This document shows positions 8,047 to 21,100 of a DNA stretch of 64,000 nucleotides, one piece after another. The stretch's first letter is position 1. The number at the start of each line of letters is the position of its first letter. The stretch comes from Novosphingobium sp. GTDB taxonomy: Bacteria > Pseudomonadota > Alphaproteobacteria > Sphingomonadales > Sphingomonadaceae. The position numbers and the translations under genes were made by a program. The stretch lies in contig NZ_JAUYNB010000010.1 in NCBI RefSeq assembly GCF_030699305.1, positions 124,001-188,000 of the forward strand, written 5' to 3'. Under the pieces are notes generated by a model. That model was not told where the DNA came from. It saw only the letters and a list, made by a program, of their open reading frames with translations, and made no database searches.

Positions 8047-10410
8047 ATGCCCAGTTTCGCCCAGAGCCTTGAAAAGACGCTGCATTCCGCGCTCGCCAAC
8101 GCTTCGGAACGCAGCCACGAATATGCCACGCTGGAGCATTTGCTGCTGGCGCTGATCGATGACGCCGACGCGGCGCAAGTGATGCAGGCCTGCGGGGTGG
8201 AGCTTGGCGAACTGGGCGACGTGGTGCGCCAGTATCTCGATCAGGAATATCAAAGCCTCAAGACCGAGGAAAAGGGCGATCCTGCCCCGACGGCCGGGTT
8301 CCAGCGCGTGATCCAGCGCGCGATCCTGCATGTCCAGTCATCGGGCAAGGATACCGTCACCGGCGCCAACGTGCTGGTCGCGCTGTTTTCCGAACGCGAT
8401 TCCTACGCGGTCTATTTCCTGCAACAGCAGGACATGAGCCGGCTCGATGCGGTCAGCTATATCAGCCACGGGATCGGCAAGGGCGGCAAGCGGATCGAGG
8501 ATCGCAACCCCAAGGGAGCCGACAGCGATCAGCCCGCCGCCGAGGAAAAGGCTCCCGCCAAGGATGGCAAGAAGGAAACCGCGCTCGATCAGTTCACGGT
8601 CAACCTGAATGACAAGGCGCTGGCCGGCAAGATCGATCCGCTGATCGGGCGCGGCCCGGAAGTGGACCGCACGATCCAGATCCTGTGCCGCCGCAGCAAG
8701 AACAACCCGCTCTATGTCGGCGATCCCGGCGTGGGCAAGACCGCGATTGCCGAAGGCCTGGCCCGCAAGATCGTCGAAGGCGACGTGCCCGAAGTGCTGT
8801 CCGAAGCGGTGATCTATTCGCTCGATATGGGCGCGCTGCTGGCTGGCACGCGCTATCGCGGCGATTTCGAGGAACGGCTCAAGCAAGTCGTGAACGAACT
8901 CGAAAAGATGCCGCACGCGGTGCTGTTCATTGATGAAATCCACACCGTGATCGGCGCCGGGGCGACCAGCGGCGGGGCGATGGATGCATCCAACCTGCTC
9001 AAGCCCGCGCTGTCGGGCGGGACGATCCGCTGCATCGGATCGACCACCTACAAGGAATTCCGCAACCACTTCGAAAAGGACCGCGCGCTGCTGCGCCGGT
9101 TCCAGAAGATCGACGTGAACGAACCGACGATCGAGGACACGATCAAGATCCTCAAAGGCCTGCGGACCGCGTTCGAGGATCACCACAAGGTGAAATACAC
9201 CCCCGATGCGATCAAGACGGCGGTGGAACTGTCCGCGCGCTATATCAATGACCGCAAGCTGCCCGACAAGGCGATCGACGTGATCGACGAATGCGGCGCA
9301 ATGCAGATGCTGGTCCCACCGTCCAAGCGCAAGAAGACCATCACCGCGCGGGAGATCGAGGCTGTGATCGCGACGATGGCGCGCATCCCGCCGAAGTCGG
9401 TATCCTCGGACGACCGGACCGTGCTGGAACATCTCGACCGCGATCTGAAGCGCGTCGTGTTCGGGCAGGACAAGGCGATCGAGGTGCTGTCCAGCGCGAT
9501 GAAGCTCAGCCGCGCCGGGCTGCGCGATCCCGACAAGCCGATCGGCAGCTTCCTGTTTTCCGGCCCCACCGGCGTCGGCAAGACCGAAGTGGCCAAACAG
9601 CTTGCCCAGATCATGGGCATCCCGATGCAGCGCTTCGACATGTCGGAATACATGGAGCGCCACTCGGTCAGCCGGTTGATCGGCGCGCCTCCGGGCTATG
9701 TCGGCTATGATCAGGGCGGTTTGCTGACCGACGCCATCGACCAGCAACCGCACTGCGTGCTGCTGCTCGACGAGATCGAAAAGGCCCACCCGGACCTGTT
9801 CAACATCCTGTTGCAGGTGATGGATAACGGCCGCCTGACCGATCATCACGGCAAGACAGTCGATTTCCGCAACGTGGTCCTGATCATGACCACCAATGCG
9901 GGCGCATCCGACATGGCCAGGCAGGGCATCGGGTTCGGCGATGTGTCCAAGGCGGATGCGGGCGACGAAGCGGTGAAGCGGATGTTCAGCCCCGAATTCC
10001 GCAACCGGCTCGATGCGATCGTGCCGTTTGCCTATCTCGGCACCGAAGTGATCGCCCGCGTGGTCGACAAGTTCGTGCTCCAGCTGGAGCTGCAACTGGC
10101 CGAACAGAACGTCCACATCCAGTTCGATGGCGATGCCCGCAGCTGGCTGGGCGCGCGCGGCTATGACAAGCTCTATGGTGCGCGGCCAATGGCCCGCCTG
10201 ATCCAGGAAAAGGTCAAGCAGCCGCTGGCGGAAGAGCTGCTGTTCGGCAAGCTGCGCCACGGCGGCGAAGTCCACGTAGCGGTGAAGGACGATGTGCTGG
10301 CGTTTGAATTGACACCCGCCCCGCCCAAGCTGGTCAAGGGCAAGAAGACCGTCCCTTCGGTCGGCAAGAAGCCCAAAGCCGCGCCCGAACCGAGCGGCGA
10401 CGGCGAATAA
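8047..10410 (+). CDS. clpA: ATP-dependent Clp protease ATP-binding subunit ClpA
   Basis: MPSFAQSLEKTLHSALANASERSHEYATLEHLLLALIDD; two Walker A motifs GDPGVGKTA and GPTGVGKTE; full-length AAA+ Clp architecture. Confidence 0.97.
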   Translation: MPSFAQSLEKTLHSALANASERSHEYATLEHLLLALIDDADAAQVMQACGVELGELGDVVRQYLDQEYQSLKTEEKGDPAPTAGFQRVIQRAILHVQSSGKDTVTGANVLVALFSERDSYAVYFLQQQDMSRLDAVSYISHGIGKGGKRIEDRNPKGADSDQPAAEEKAPAKDGKKETALDQFTVNLNDKALAGKIDPLIGRGPEVDRTIQILCRRSKNNPLYVGDPGVGKTAIAEGLARKIVEGDVPEVLSEAVIYSLDMGALLAGTRYRGDFEERLKQVVNELEKMPHAVLFIDEIHTVIGAGATSGGAMDASNLLKPALSGGTIRCIGSTTYKEFRNHFEKDRALLRRFQKIDVNEPTIEDTIKILKGLRTAFEDHHKVKYTPDAIKTAVELSARYINDRKLPDKAIDVIDECGAMQMLVPPSKRKKTITAREIEAVIATMARIPPKSVSSDDRTVLEHLDRDLKRVVFGQDKAIEVLSSAMKLSRAGLRDPDKPIGSFLFSGPTGVGKTEVAKQLAQIMGIPMQRFDMSEYMERHSVSRLIGAPPGYVGYDQGGLLTDAIDQQPHCVLLLDEIEKAHPDLFNILLQVMDNGRLTDHHGKTVDFRNVVLIMTTNAGASDMARQGIGFGDVSKADAGDEAVKRMFSPEFRNRLDAIVPFAYLGTEVIARVVDKFVLQLELQLAEQNVHIQFDGDARSWLGARGYDKLYGARPMARLIQEKVKQPLAEELLFGKLRHGGEVHVAVKDDVLAFELTPAPPKLVKGKKTVPSVGKKPKAAPEPSGDGE

Positions 10411-10426
10411 CCGGCCATGAACAACC

Positions 10427-10455
10427 CGCCGCCCCGGACCTGTTCCGGGGCGGCG
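10427..10455 (+). terminator. Hairpin downstream of clpA, possible terminator
   Basis: cgccgccccgga-cctgt-tccggggcggcg, perfect 12-bp stem; no clear U tract. Confidence 0.45.
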
Positions 10456-10533
10456 ATTGATTCGGGTCAATTCCCTTGGCATCGCAGCGCGCTAGGCATT
10501 ATCTGTCCACCTGTGCCTGCCGGAGACTTGCCC

Positions 10534-10935
10534 GTGACCATGACTGCCGAAGCCCCCGCCACCAGCCCGTTTGAACGGATCGGCGGTCACCCGGTGCTGC
10601 GGGCGATCACGGACCGGTTCTATGACCTGATGGACCAGGACCCGGCCTATGCCGAATTGCGCGCGATGCACGCGCCGGACCTGCTGGAAATGCGCGCCTC
10701 GCTGCCGCTGTTCCTGGCGGGCTGGGCAGGCGGTCCGCGCGACTGGTTTGAGGCGAACCCCGGCAAATGCATGATGAGCGCGCATGGCAGCTTCCGCATC
10801 AATGCGGCCACCGCCGGGCAGTGGAGCGAAGCAATGCGCCGCGCGCTGGCTGAGACCGACGTGGCGGACCGCGAAATCGCCGACGCGATGGCCGATGTGC
10901 TCGACCGGATGGCGAAAGGCATGGCGCGGGATTGA
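10534..10935 (+). CDS. Group II truncated hemoglobin-like globin
   Basis: SPFERIGGHPVLRAITDRFYDLMDQDPAYAELRAMHAPDL...LPLFLAGWAGGPRDWFEANPGKCMMSAHGSFRIN. Confidence 0.85.
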   Translation: MTMTAEAPATSPFERIGGHPVLRAITDRFYDLMDQDPAYAELRAMHAPDLLEMRASLPLFLAGWAGGPRDWFEANPGKCMMSAHGSFRINAATAGQWSEAMRRALAETDVADREIADAMADVLDRMAKGMARD

Positions 10936-10972
10936 TCTCGCCAGAAACGCCGCGGGGGGTTAAACGGTCCCG

Positions 10973-11605
10973 ATGCACCAATACGACCGACCACGCCGGG
11001 CGCTGGCCATCGCGCTGGCGGGCCTTGCCGGATATATCGACGCCGCCGGATTTCTCTCGGCGGATCGCTATTTCGTGTCGTTCATGTCGGGCAACACTAC
11101 CCGGCTGGGCGTGGACCTGATCCAGTTTCCCGCGCTCGCGTGGATCCCGGCGCTGCTGATCATCGGCTTTGTAGCCGGGGTGATGGGCGGCGCGATGCTG
11201 GCCGCAGCCGCCGGAGAACGGCGCAAGCCCGCAGTGCTGGGACTGGTCGCGCTGCTGCTGGCGGGCGCGGCGGTGGTTCAGGCCGCCGGGCAGACGGGCG
11301 TGATGCTGGCGCTGCTGGTGGTGGCGATGGGGGCGCTCAACAACACGTTCCAGCGCGACGGGGCGGTTTCGGTCGGCCTCACCTACATGACCGGGGCGCT
11401 GGTCCGCATGGGGCAGGGTCTGGCCGCACGGCTGATAGGCAAGGGCGGCGATGGCGGGTCTGGCTGGGCGCTGTTGTGGCTGGGACTGGCGCTGGGCGCG
11501 GTGCTGGGGGCGGTCGGCTGGATTCACGCCCCGGCACTGGTGCTGTGGATCGCGGCAGGCTGGGCCGGAATGCTCGCGGCGCTGTCGCGGCGCTTGCGGG
11601 GATAA
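10973..11605 (+). CDS. YoaK/DUF1275 family membrane protein
   Basis: LAIALAGLAGYIDAAGFLSADRYFVSFMSGNTTRLGVDL with multiple TM segments. Confidence 0.88.
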   Translation: MHQYDRPRRALAIALAGLAGYIDAAGFLSADRYFVSFMSGNTTRLGVDLIQFPALAWIPALLIIGFVAGVMGGAMLAAAAGERRKPAVLGLVALLLAGAAVVQAAGQTGVMLALLVVAMGALNNTFQRDGAVSVGLTYMTGALVRMGQGLAARLIGKGGDGGSGWALLWLGLALGAVLGAVGWIHAPALVLWIAAGWAGMLAALSRRLRG

Positions 11606-11611
11606 ACGGCG

Positions 11612-11896
11612 CTATCCGTCCAGTTGAACCAGCTTGTCGCGCCCAGTTGCGCCGCGCAACATGCGCAGTCGTGACGTCGCCACCCCCAGCGCATCCGCCA
11701 GCAATTCCAGCACGGCGGCGTTCGCTTTGCCGTCTTCCGGCTTGACCCGCACTTTCACCAGCACCCGGCCATCCCCCAGCTCAACCGATTCCACCCGCGC
11801 ACCCGGCGTGACGCGCAGCGCCAGCCGCCCTTCGCCATCGGCCAGCGCGCGGATTGCGTCCGCCGCGGGAAAATCAGCCCTGGGCCGCGCCATCAA
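11612..11896 (-). CDS. DUF167 (YggU) family protein
   Basis: LRVTPGARVESVELGDGRVLVKVRVKPEDGKANAAVLELLADALGVATSRLRMLRGATGRDKLVQLDG. Confidence 0.88.
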   Translation of the reverse strand: MMARPRADFPAADAIRALADGEGRLALRVTPGARVESVELGDGRVLVKVRVKPEDGKANAAVLELLADALGVATSRLRMLRGATGRDKLVQLDG

Positions 11897-12442
11897 TCGC
11901 GGCGCGGTGGTGCTTCGCGTTCTCGACGTAGTGCTTCACGCCCAGTTGCAACCCGGCCAGCGCACGGTCTTCCAGATCGCGCATGAACGTGGCTGGCCGC
12001 CCGCTCCACAACTGGCGGCTGGGGATGCGCTTGTTGGGGGCGAGCAGCGCGCCCGCAGCCAGCATCCCGTCCGCCTCGATCACGCAGCCGTTCATGGTCT
12101 GCGCGGCAAAGCCGACGAACCCGCGATCTTCGATCACGGTGCCGTGGATCATCGCCATGTGGCCGATCAGCACATCATCCCCGATCAGCGTGGGAAAGCC
12201 ATCCAGCGCGCCGGGCATCGGGCTGTCGCAGTGGATCACGCTGCCGTCCTGCACGTTGGTGCGCGCGCCGATCACGATCTGGCTGACATCGCCGCGCAGC
12301 ACGCAGTTGTACCAGATGCTGGCGTCCGGCCCGATTTCGACGTCACCGATGATCCGGCAACCCGGCGCGATGAACGCACTGTCGTGGATGCGCGGGGTCT
12401 TGCCGTGGATCGAGATGATCGAAACGTCGGGGCGGCTAGCGG

Positions 12443-12446
<4 letters not shown>
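11874..12446 (-). CDS. Gamma carbonic anhydrase family protein
   Basis: IHDSAFIAPGCRIIGDVEIGPDASIWYNCVLRGDVSQIVIGARTNVQDGSVIHCDS hexapeptide repeats. Confidence 0.92.
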
Positions 12447-15683
<3,237 letters not shown>

Positions 15684-15754
15684 CTAGAACGGGACCTGCC
15701 CGGTTGGAAGCCCGGTGTGCGGAGCGGTGCCCTTGAGAATCCAACCCCAAACTT

Positions 15755-15822
15755 CCGTTCGTGTCGAGCGTAGTCGAGACACCGTTGCGCGAACGTGCCT
15801 CGACTACGCTCGACACGAACGG
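15755..15822. repeat. REP-like inverted repeat
   Basis: ccgttcgtgtcgagcgtagtcgag (15755-15778) and its exact reverse complement (15799-15822), 20-nt loop; each arm contains two GTCGAG direct repeats. Confidence 0.75.
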
Positions 15823-15853
15823 ACAAGGTGCTGGGAATCAAGCGAGTGCGCGC

Positions 15854-17461
15854 CTAATCCAGCCGCTCGATCTCACGCGATGGGCCGACCACGGCAGCCT
15901 GACGCGGGGCGAGGCTGATCAGTGCGGCACCGGGCTGGACCGATCTGAGCGACGCCAGCCGCGCCTTGAACGCGGCCAGTTCCTGCGCATCAACCTGGGT
16001 GCTGACCGTGAACTTCACCGACATCGGGTTCACTTTCTGGCCGTTGCGATAGAGTTCGTAGTGCAGGTGCGGCCCGGTCGACAGGCCGGTGGAACCGACA
16101 TAGCCAATCACTTGCCCGGCGCGCACGCGCATGCCCGATGCCACGGCAATCCGGCTCATGTGCGAATAGCTCGTGCCAAACCCGCCGCCGTGTTCCAGCC
16201 GCACGAAATTGCCGTTGCCGCCACGCCAGCCGGAATAGCTGACCACCGCATCGCCGACAGCATAGATCGGCGTGCCGGTCGGCGCGGCAAAATCCACCCC
16301 GCCATGCATCCGGGTATAGCCCAGGATCGGATGACGCCGCGCGCCGAAGTTGGACGTGATCCGCCCGACCACCGGCATCAACAGCCCGGTGCGCTGCGCG
16401 CCCATGCCCGATGCCTCGAAGAACTGGCCCTCGCTACCCCAGCGCAGCAGCTGCGCCTTGGCCCGGTTGTCACGCTCGATCCCGGCATAGAGCAGTTCGC
16501 CGACTTGCGTCTCGCCACTGGCCGACCGCTTGTAGGCGACGACGAGGTCGAACGTGTCGCCCGGCTCGATCGCGGTGTCGAGGCTGAGGTGCTGGTCGAC
16601 CGCGTGGAGGTATTGCTGGATCGCCTCGATCGGCGCACCCGCCGCGCGGGCCGAGCGATAGAGGCTGCCCCCCACCGTGCCGCGAATCCGCAGCGGTGTC
16701 GTATCGACATGGATCGGGCGCGGGCTGACCACCAGCGCGCGGCCGCTGCGCGAAATCGCCAGGTCCAGATCGAACCGCGCGCGCAGCGCCAGGCTTTCCA
16801 GCGGGCGCGCACTTGCGCCATCAGCACGGCGGCCGAGTGTGATGTCCACTTGCGTGCCGGGCGCAATCTGTCCCGGCGGAACGGTCTGCGCGACCAGTTG
16901 CGTCACGCGCTCCGCATCGGCAATCCCGACTCCGGCGCGTTGCAACATCCGGGTAAAGCTGTCGCCCTGCACCAGCGTCGCGGTCAGTTGCACCAGCGCG
17001 CGTTCGGGCGCGGCAGTCAGCGGCACCACGGCGGGGGTCGGTCCCATCCGGTGACCGCTATCGCCGCCCAGCGCGAGCGGCTGGATCATCTGGCTGCGAA
17101 ACTCGTCGCGCGCGCCTTCATCCATGCGCATCGCGGGCGGCGCAGCCAATGCCGAATAATCGGGCCAGAACGCCAGCGCCGCCAGCGTCAGCCCCAGCAT
17201 CGTGCCCAGCCCGCGAAACCAGCGCTGGCTGCCGATATCCTCGGCCAGATCAGGCGCCCAATCATAGGTGGCAAGAGTGTGGAGCACGGCGGCACGGCGC
17301 TCGTCCAGCCGCTGGCCCAGACGCTGGCCCATGGCGACCGCGTCTGGCTGGACGATCTGACCATGGGTCAGCACCGCGGCAATCGCGACCGGGCCGCCCT
17401 GGCCCGGTTCCGGCATTTCGCGCGGCTTGAACAAAAATCCCGCCCCCGGCAGCTGCAGCAT
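15854..17461 (-). CDS. M23 family metallopeptidase (peptidoglycan endopeptidase)
   Basis: HGGVDFAAPTGTPIYAVGDAVVSYSGWRGGNGNFVRLEHGGGFGTSYSHMSRIAV...GLSTGPHLHYELYRNGQKVNP. Confidence 0.92.
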   Translation of the reverse strand: MLQLPGAGFLFKPREMPEPGQGGPVAIAAVLTHGQIVQPDAVAMGQRLGQRLDERRAAVLHTLATYDWAPDLAEDIGSQRWFRGLGTMLGLTLAALAFWPDYSALAAPPAMRMDEGARDEFRSQMIQPLALGGDSGHRMGPTPAVVPLTAAPERALVQLTATLVQGDSFTRMLQRAGVGIADAERVTQLVAQTVPPGQIAPGTQVDITLGRRADGASARPLESLALRARFDLDLAISRSGRALVVSPRPIHVDTTPLRIRGTVGGSLYRSARAAGAPIEAIQQYLHAVDQHLSLDTAIEPGDTFDLVVAYKRSASGETQVGELLYAGIERDNRAKAQLLRWGSEGQFFEASGMGAQRTGLLMPVVGRITSNFGARRHPILGYTRMHGGVDFAAPTGTPIYAVGDAVVSYSGWRGGNGNFVRLEHGGGFGTSYSHMSRIAVASGMRVRAGQVIGYVGSTGLSTGPHLHYELYRNGQKVNPMSVKFTVSTQVDAQELAAFKARLASLRSVQPGAALISLAPRQAAVVGPSREIERLD

Positions 17462-17617
17462 CAGCCTTGTTCCTGCACGGTAAGGGTTAATGTTCGGCTA
17501 AAACCGCCCGATTCTGCGGTGTTTTCACCGTGTTTCCGCGACCAGTCCGGGCAATTGGGGATCATCCCCAAGGGCCGGGTTGCGGGGGGCGGGCGGCAAT
17601 GCCACACCGAGCCGGTC

Positions 17618-20149
17618 ATGCCGCACCGCCCGCTCCGCCATGCCGACTCCCGCGTGAAGGCCGTGCTCGGCCCGACCAACACGGGCAAGACGCACCTCGC
17701 GATCGAGCGGCTCTGCGCGCATTCCTCCGGCGCAATCGGGTTTCCGCTGCGGCTGCTGGCGCGTGAGGTCTATGACCGGGTCTGCGCGATCAAGGGCAAG
17801 GACCGGGTTGCGCTGATCACGGGGGAGGAACGGATCGAGCCGCCCGGCGCGCGCTGGCTGCTCTGCACGGCCGAGGCGATGCCGGTCGACGCCGATCTGG
17901 CCTTTGTCGCGCTGGACGAAGTGCAACTGGCGGCAGACCGCGAACGCGGCCACATCTTCACCGACCGGCTGCTGCACGCGCGCGGGCGTGAGGAAACGAT
18001 GTTCCTGGGGTCCGCCACCGCCGAACCGCTGATCCGCGCGCTGTTGCCAGAGGCCGAGATCATCGGCCGCCCGCGCTTTTCCACGCTCAGCCATGCAGGC
18101 GCGAAAAAGCTGTCGCGCATTCCCCCGCGCAGCGTGATCGTCGCGTTCTCGGCCGAGCAAGTCTATGCGGTGGCCGAAATGCTGCGGCGGTTCCGGGGCG
18201 GCGCGGCGGTGGTGATGGGGGCGCTCTCGCCCGAAACCCGCAACCGCCAGGTCGCGCTCTATCAGGCCGGCGAGGTTGATTACCTCGTCGCCACTGACGC
18301 CATCGGCATGGGCCTCAACCTTGACGTCGGGCACGTCGCGTTCGCGGGCCTGTCCAAGTTCGACGGGGTGCGCCAGCGGCGGCTGACCACGGCCGAAATG
18401 GCCCAGATCGCGGGCCGCGCCGGGCGGCACCAGCGCGACGGCACGTTCGGCACGCTGGCCGGATCGGGCGGCCACGACGCCGAATTCAGCGCCGAGGAAG
18501 TCTATGCCATCGAGGAACACCGCTTTCCCCCGCTGACCCGCCTGTTCTGGCGCGACGCTGCGCCGCGCTGCGCATCGCTGGGCGGGCTGATCGCCGATCT
18601 GGAAGCGCGCCCGGACCGCCCCGAACTCGCCGCTGCGCCCGAAGCCATCGACCTGGCGGTGCTGAAGCGGCTGGCCGAGGAACCCGACATCGCCCGGACC
18701 GTGCGCGGCGAAGCGCTGGTGCGGCGGTTCTGGACCACCTGCTCGCTGCCCGATTTCCGGCAGGCGGGAGTCGATACCCATTCTCGCTTCGTCGCGCGGT
18801 TGTGGGAGGATTTGCGCGGCGGTTATCTGGGCGGGGACTATGTCGCGCGCTCGATCGCGGAGCTCGACAACCCGTCAGGCGATATCGACACACTGCAAAT
18901 GCGGATCGCGGCGATTCGCAGCTGGGCCTATATCGCCCAGCGTCCGGACTGGGTGCTGGCCCGCGATGAGATGGCCGCCCGCGCCCGCGCGGCGGAGGCC
19001 CGCCTGTCCGATGCGCTCCACGCCCGCCTGACCGAACGCTTCGTCAACCGCCGCACCAGCGTGCTGATGAAGAAGCTGGGTCCGGATGCCGCCCTGCTGC
19101 CGGTCGCCATCGCAGATGACGCAGTGGAAGTGGACGGTGAACATATCGGCCAGCTGACCGGGTTTCGCTTCAACGTTGATCCGGGCGCGCGGCTGGCCGA
19201 CCGCAAGCTGCTGCTCGCGGCGGCGGAGCGTCACTTGCCCGCCCTGCTGGCCGAGCGGGCGAACCGGCTGATCGACGCCATTGCGGCGCGCACCGCACCG
19301 CTGGAACTGACCGGCACCATGATCTGCTGGGACGGCGCTGCGCTGGCCCGGCTGCGGCCCAGCCGTTCGGCCCTTGCGCCCCTGCTCCAGGCCGATCCTG
19401 CGCTGAACTCGCTCGACCCGGCGGTCAGGCGCGCGGTGCTGGGCGGGCTGGAAGGCTGGCTGGGGCAGGCGCTTGCCCCGCTCGGCCCCTTGCGCAAGCT
19501 CGAAGCAGCCACGACCGATCCCGCCGCCGGACCGGAATTGCGCGCACTGCTGATCCGGCTGGTCGAAGCAGGCGGATTGCTGGACCGCGGCGAATCCGGA
19601 CTGGACCGGCTCGCTCCCGGTCAGCGCGCGATGCTGCGCCAGCTGGGCGCGCGGGTCGGCGCGCTGGATCTGTTCGTGGCCGCCATGCTCAGACCGGCTG
19701 CGCAAGCGGCATGGTGCGTGGCATCGGCGGTGCGCGGCGGTAGCATGATACCGCACCCGCCGGGGATGCCGCCCGTCCTGCCACTGGCGGGCAAGGCATC
19801 ATCTCCGCCGGGCTATCGCGCGCTCGGCAGGCAGGCGCTGCGGATCGACCTGGCCGAAAAGCTGCTCCACACCGCCCACGGTCTGCGCACCGGCGCGGGC
19901 AAAGCGGCGTTCACCATCGACCCGGCGCTGGCGGTTTCCATGGGCCTTGGCACAGCGGCCTATGCCCAGTTGCTGCGGCAGGCCGGGTTCCAGCCACTGG
20001 TGCCGCGCGCCCTGGCCAAAGGCGCGGCTGGCCCGCCTGCCCCGCTCAAGTGGCGGTGGCGGCCCACCCGGTGGCAGGCGGCGGCCGAGCGGCCCGCACC
20101 GCCGCCCGCGACGGGTGCGTTTGCCGCTCTGGCGGAACTGGTCCGGTAA
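17618..20149 (+). CDS. SUV3-type DEAD/DEAH helicase-related protein
   Basis: VKAVLGPTNTGKTHLAIERLCAHSSGAIGFPLRLLAREVYDRV...LVATDAIGMGLNLDVGHVAFAGLSKFDG...QIAGRAGRH. Confidence 0.92.
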   Translation: MPHRPLRHADSRVKAVLGPTNTGKTHLAIERLCAHSSGAIGFPLRLLAREVYDRVCAIKGKDRVALITGEERIEPPGARWLLCTAEAMPVDADLAFVALDEVQLAADRERGHIFTDRLLHARGREETMFLGSATAEPLIRALLPEAEIIGRPRFSTLSHAGAKKLSRIPPRSVIVAFSAEQVYAVAEMLRRFRGGAAVVMGALSPETRNRQVALYQAGEVDYLVATDAIGMGLNLDVGHVAFAGLSKFDGVRQRRLTTAEMAQIAGRAGRHQRDGTFGTLAGSGGHDAEFSAEEVYAIEEHRFPPLTRLFWRDAAPRCASLGGLIADLEARPDRPELAAAPEAIDLAVLKRLAEEPDIARTVRGEALVRRFWTTCSLPDFRQAGVDTHSRFVARLWEDLRGGYLGGDYVARSIAELDNPSGDIDTLQMRIAAIRSWAYIAQRPDWVLARDEMAARARAAEARLSDALHARLTERFVNRRTSVLMKKLGPDAALLPVAIADDAVEVDGEHIGQLTGFRFNVDPGARLADRKLLLAAAERHLPALLAERANRLIDAIAARTAPLELTGTMICWDGAALARLRPSRSALAPLLQADPALNSLDPAVRRAVLGGLEGWLGQALAPLGPLRKLEAATTDPAAGPELRALLIRLVEAGGLLDRGESGLDRLAPGQRAMLRQLGARVGALDLFVAAMLRPAAQAAWCVASAVRGGSMIPHPPGMPPVLPLAGKASSPPGYRALGRQALRIDLAEKLLHTAHGLRTGAGKAAFTIDPALAVSMGLGTAAYAQLLRQAGFQPLVPRALAKGAAGPPAPLKWRWRPTRWQAAAERPAPPPATGAFAALAELVR

Positions 20150-20442
20150 TGCGCGTCGACAAGCTGCTCTGGTTCTTGCGGTTTGCGGGCACGCGCAGCC
20201 TGGCGCACGATTGGGTGCTGGAAGGGCATATGCGGCTGAACGGACGGCGGATCGAACGTGCCAGCGCCGCCGTGAAATCCGGCGACGTGCTGGTCCTGCC
20301 GCTGCCCCGGCGCGTGACCGTGATCGAGATTCTGGCCCTGCCCGACCGCCGCGGACCGGCGGCTGAAGCACAAGCATGCTATCGGACGCTTGACGACCCC
20401 GCTGAAAATCCCATAGCAGCGATCAAGTGCAACGTGCCTTAG
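20149..20442 (+). CDS. RNA-binding S4 domain protein (HslR-like)
   Basis: [62 protein letters not shown]; start overlaps the helicase stop (TAATG). Confidence 0.9.
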   Translation: MRVDKLLWFLRFAGTRSLAHDWVLEGHMRLNGRRIERASAAVKSGDVLVLPLPRRVTVIEILALPDRRGPAAEAQACYRTLDDPAENPIAAIKCNVP

Positions 20443-20456
20443 AGGATAAGCCTGCC

Positions 20457-20795
20457 ATGACTTATGTCGTCACCGATGCCTGCATCAAGTGCAAGTACAT
20501 GGACTGCGTCGAGGTCTGCCCGGTGGACTGCTTCTACGAGGGTGAGAACATGCTGGTGATCAACCCCAGCGAATGCATCGATTGCGGCGTATGTGAGCCG
20601 GAATGCCCGGCCGAAGCGATCCTGCCCGATACCGAATCCGGGCTGGAACAGTGGCTGGAACTCAACACCAAGTATTCCGCCGAATGGCCGAACCTGACCT
20701 CCAAGAAGGATTCGCCGGCCGACGCCGACGATTTCAAGGGTGTGGACGGCAAGTTCGAAAAGTTCTTCTCGCCGGAACCTGGCGAAGGCGATTGA
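20457..20795 (+). CDS. fdxA: 7Fe-type ferredoxin FdxA
   Basis: [55 protein letters not shown]. Confidence 0.96.
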   Translation: MTYVVTDACIKCKYMDCVEVCPVDCFYEGENMLVINPSECIDCGVCEPECPAEAILPDTESGLEQWLELNTKYSAEWPNLTSKKDSPADADDFKGVDGKFEKFFSPEPGEGD

Positions 20796-20904
20796 GCGGA
20801 CGCGCCTGAACGGACGCGAATCGGGCCTTTCCGCCTGATTCCACCGTTTGACCACAGCAAAAAACCGGGTTTGCCGGCGCGCGATTCTGCGCGCTGGCAA
20901 TATT

Positions 20905-20932
20905 GTTGCGGATATGTTATATAATCCGCAAC
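20905..20932. promoter_or_regulatory. Operator-like inverted repeat overlapping a TATAAT -10-like box upstream of carD
   Basis: gttgcggat-atgttatata-atccgcaac, perfect 9-bp arms; TATAAT at 20920-20925. Confidence 0.5.
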
Positions 20933-21100
20933 TGCCGGGGTTTTCCGCCTCGTGCGCAGCCGCAGATCATGAAAGGCAGGACGCAACGTTCGGTTGATGG
21001 GAACATCGGACCGGGTCGCAAGGCTTTACCCCGTTCCAGCAAGCATCAATCGACCAAAGGCCCGCAAGCGGGTCCGTTCAGCCGTATGAAAGGACGTTAC

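Noticed and set aside
8338-10482. 714-aa minus-strand ORF antisense to clpA
   Set aside because: Low-complexity His/Arg/Gln-rich translation typical of antisense frames in high-GC DNA; the plus strand encodes a clear full-length ClpA.
15761-17617. N-terminal 619 codons of the 1462-aa plus-strand ORF 15761..20149
   Set aside because: Antisense to the M23 peptidase; composition is antisense-like. The helicase starts at about 17618.
20873-20900. Imperfect hairpin after fdxA (tgccggcgcgcg-attc-tgcgcgctggca) as terminator
   Set aside because: Imperfect stem and no U tract; not enough support to annotate as a terminator.
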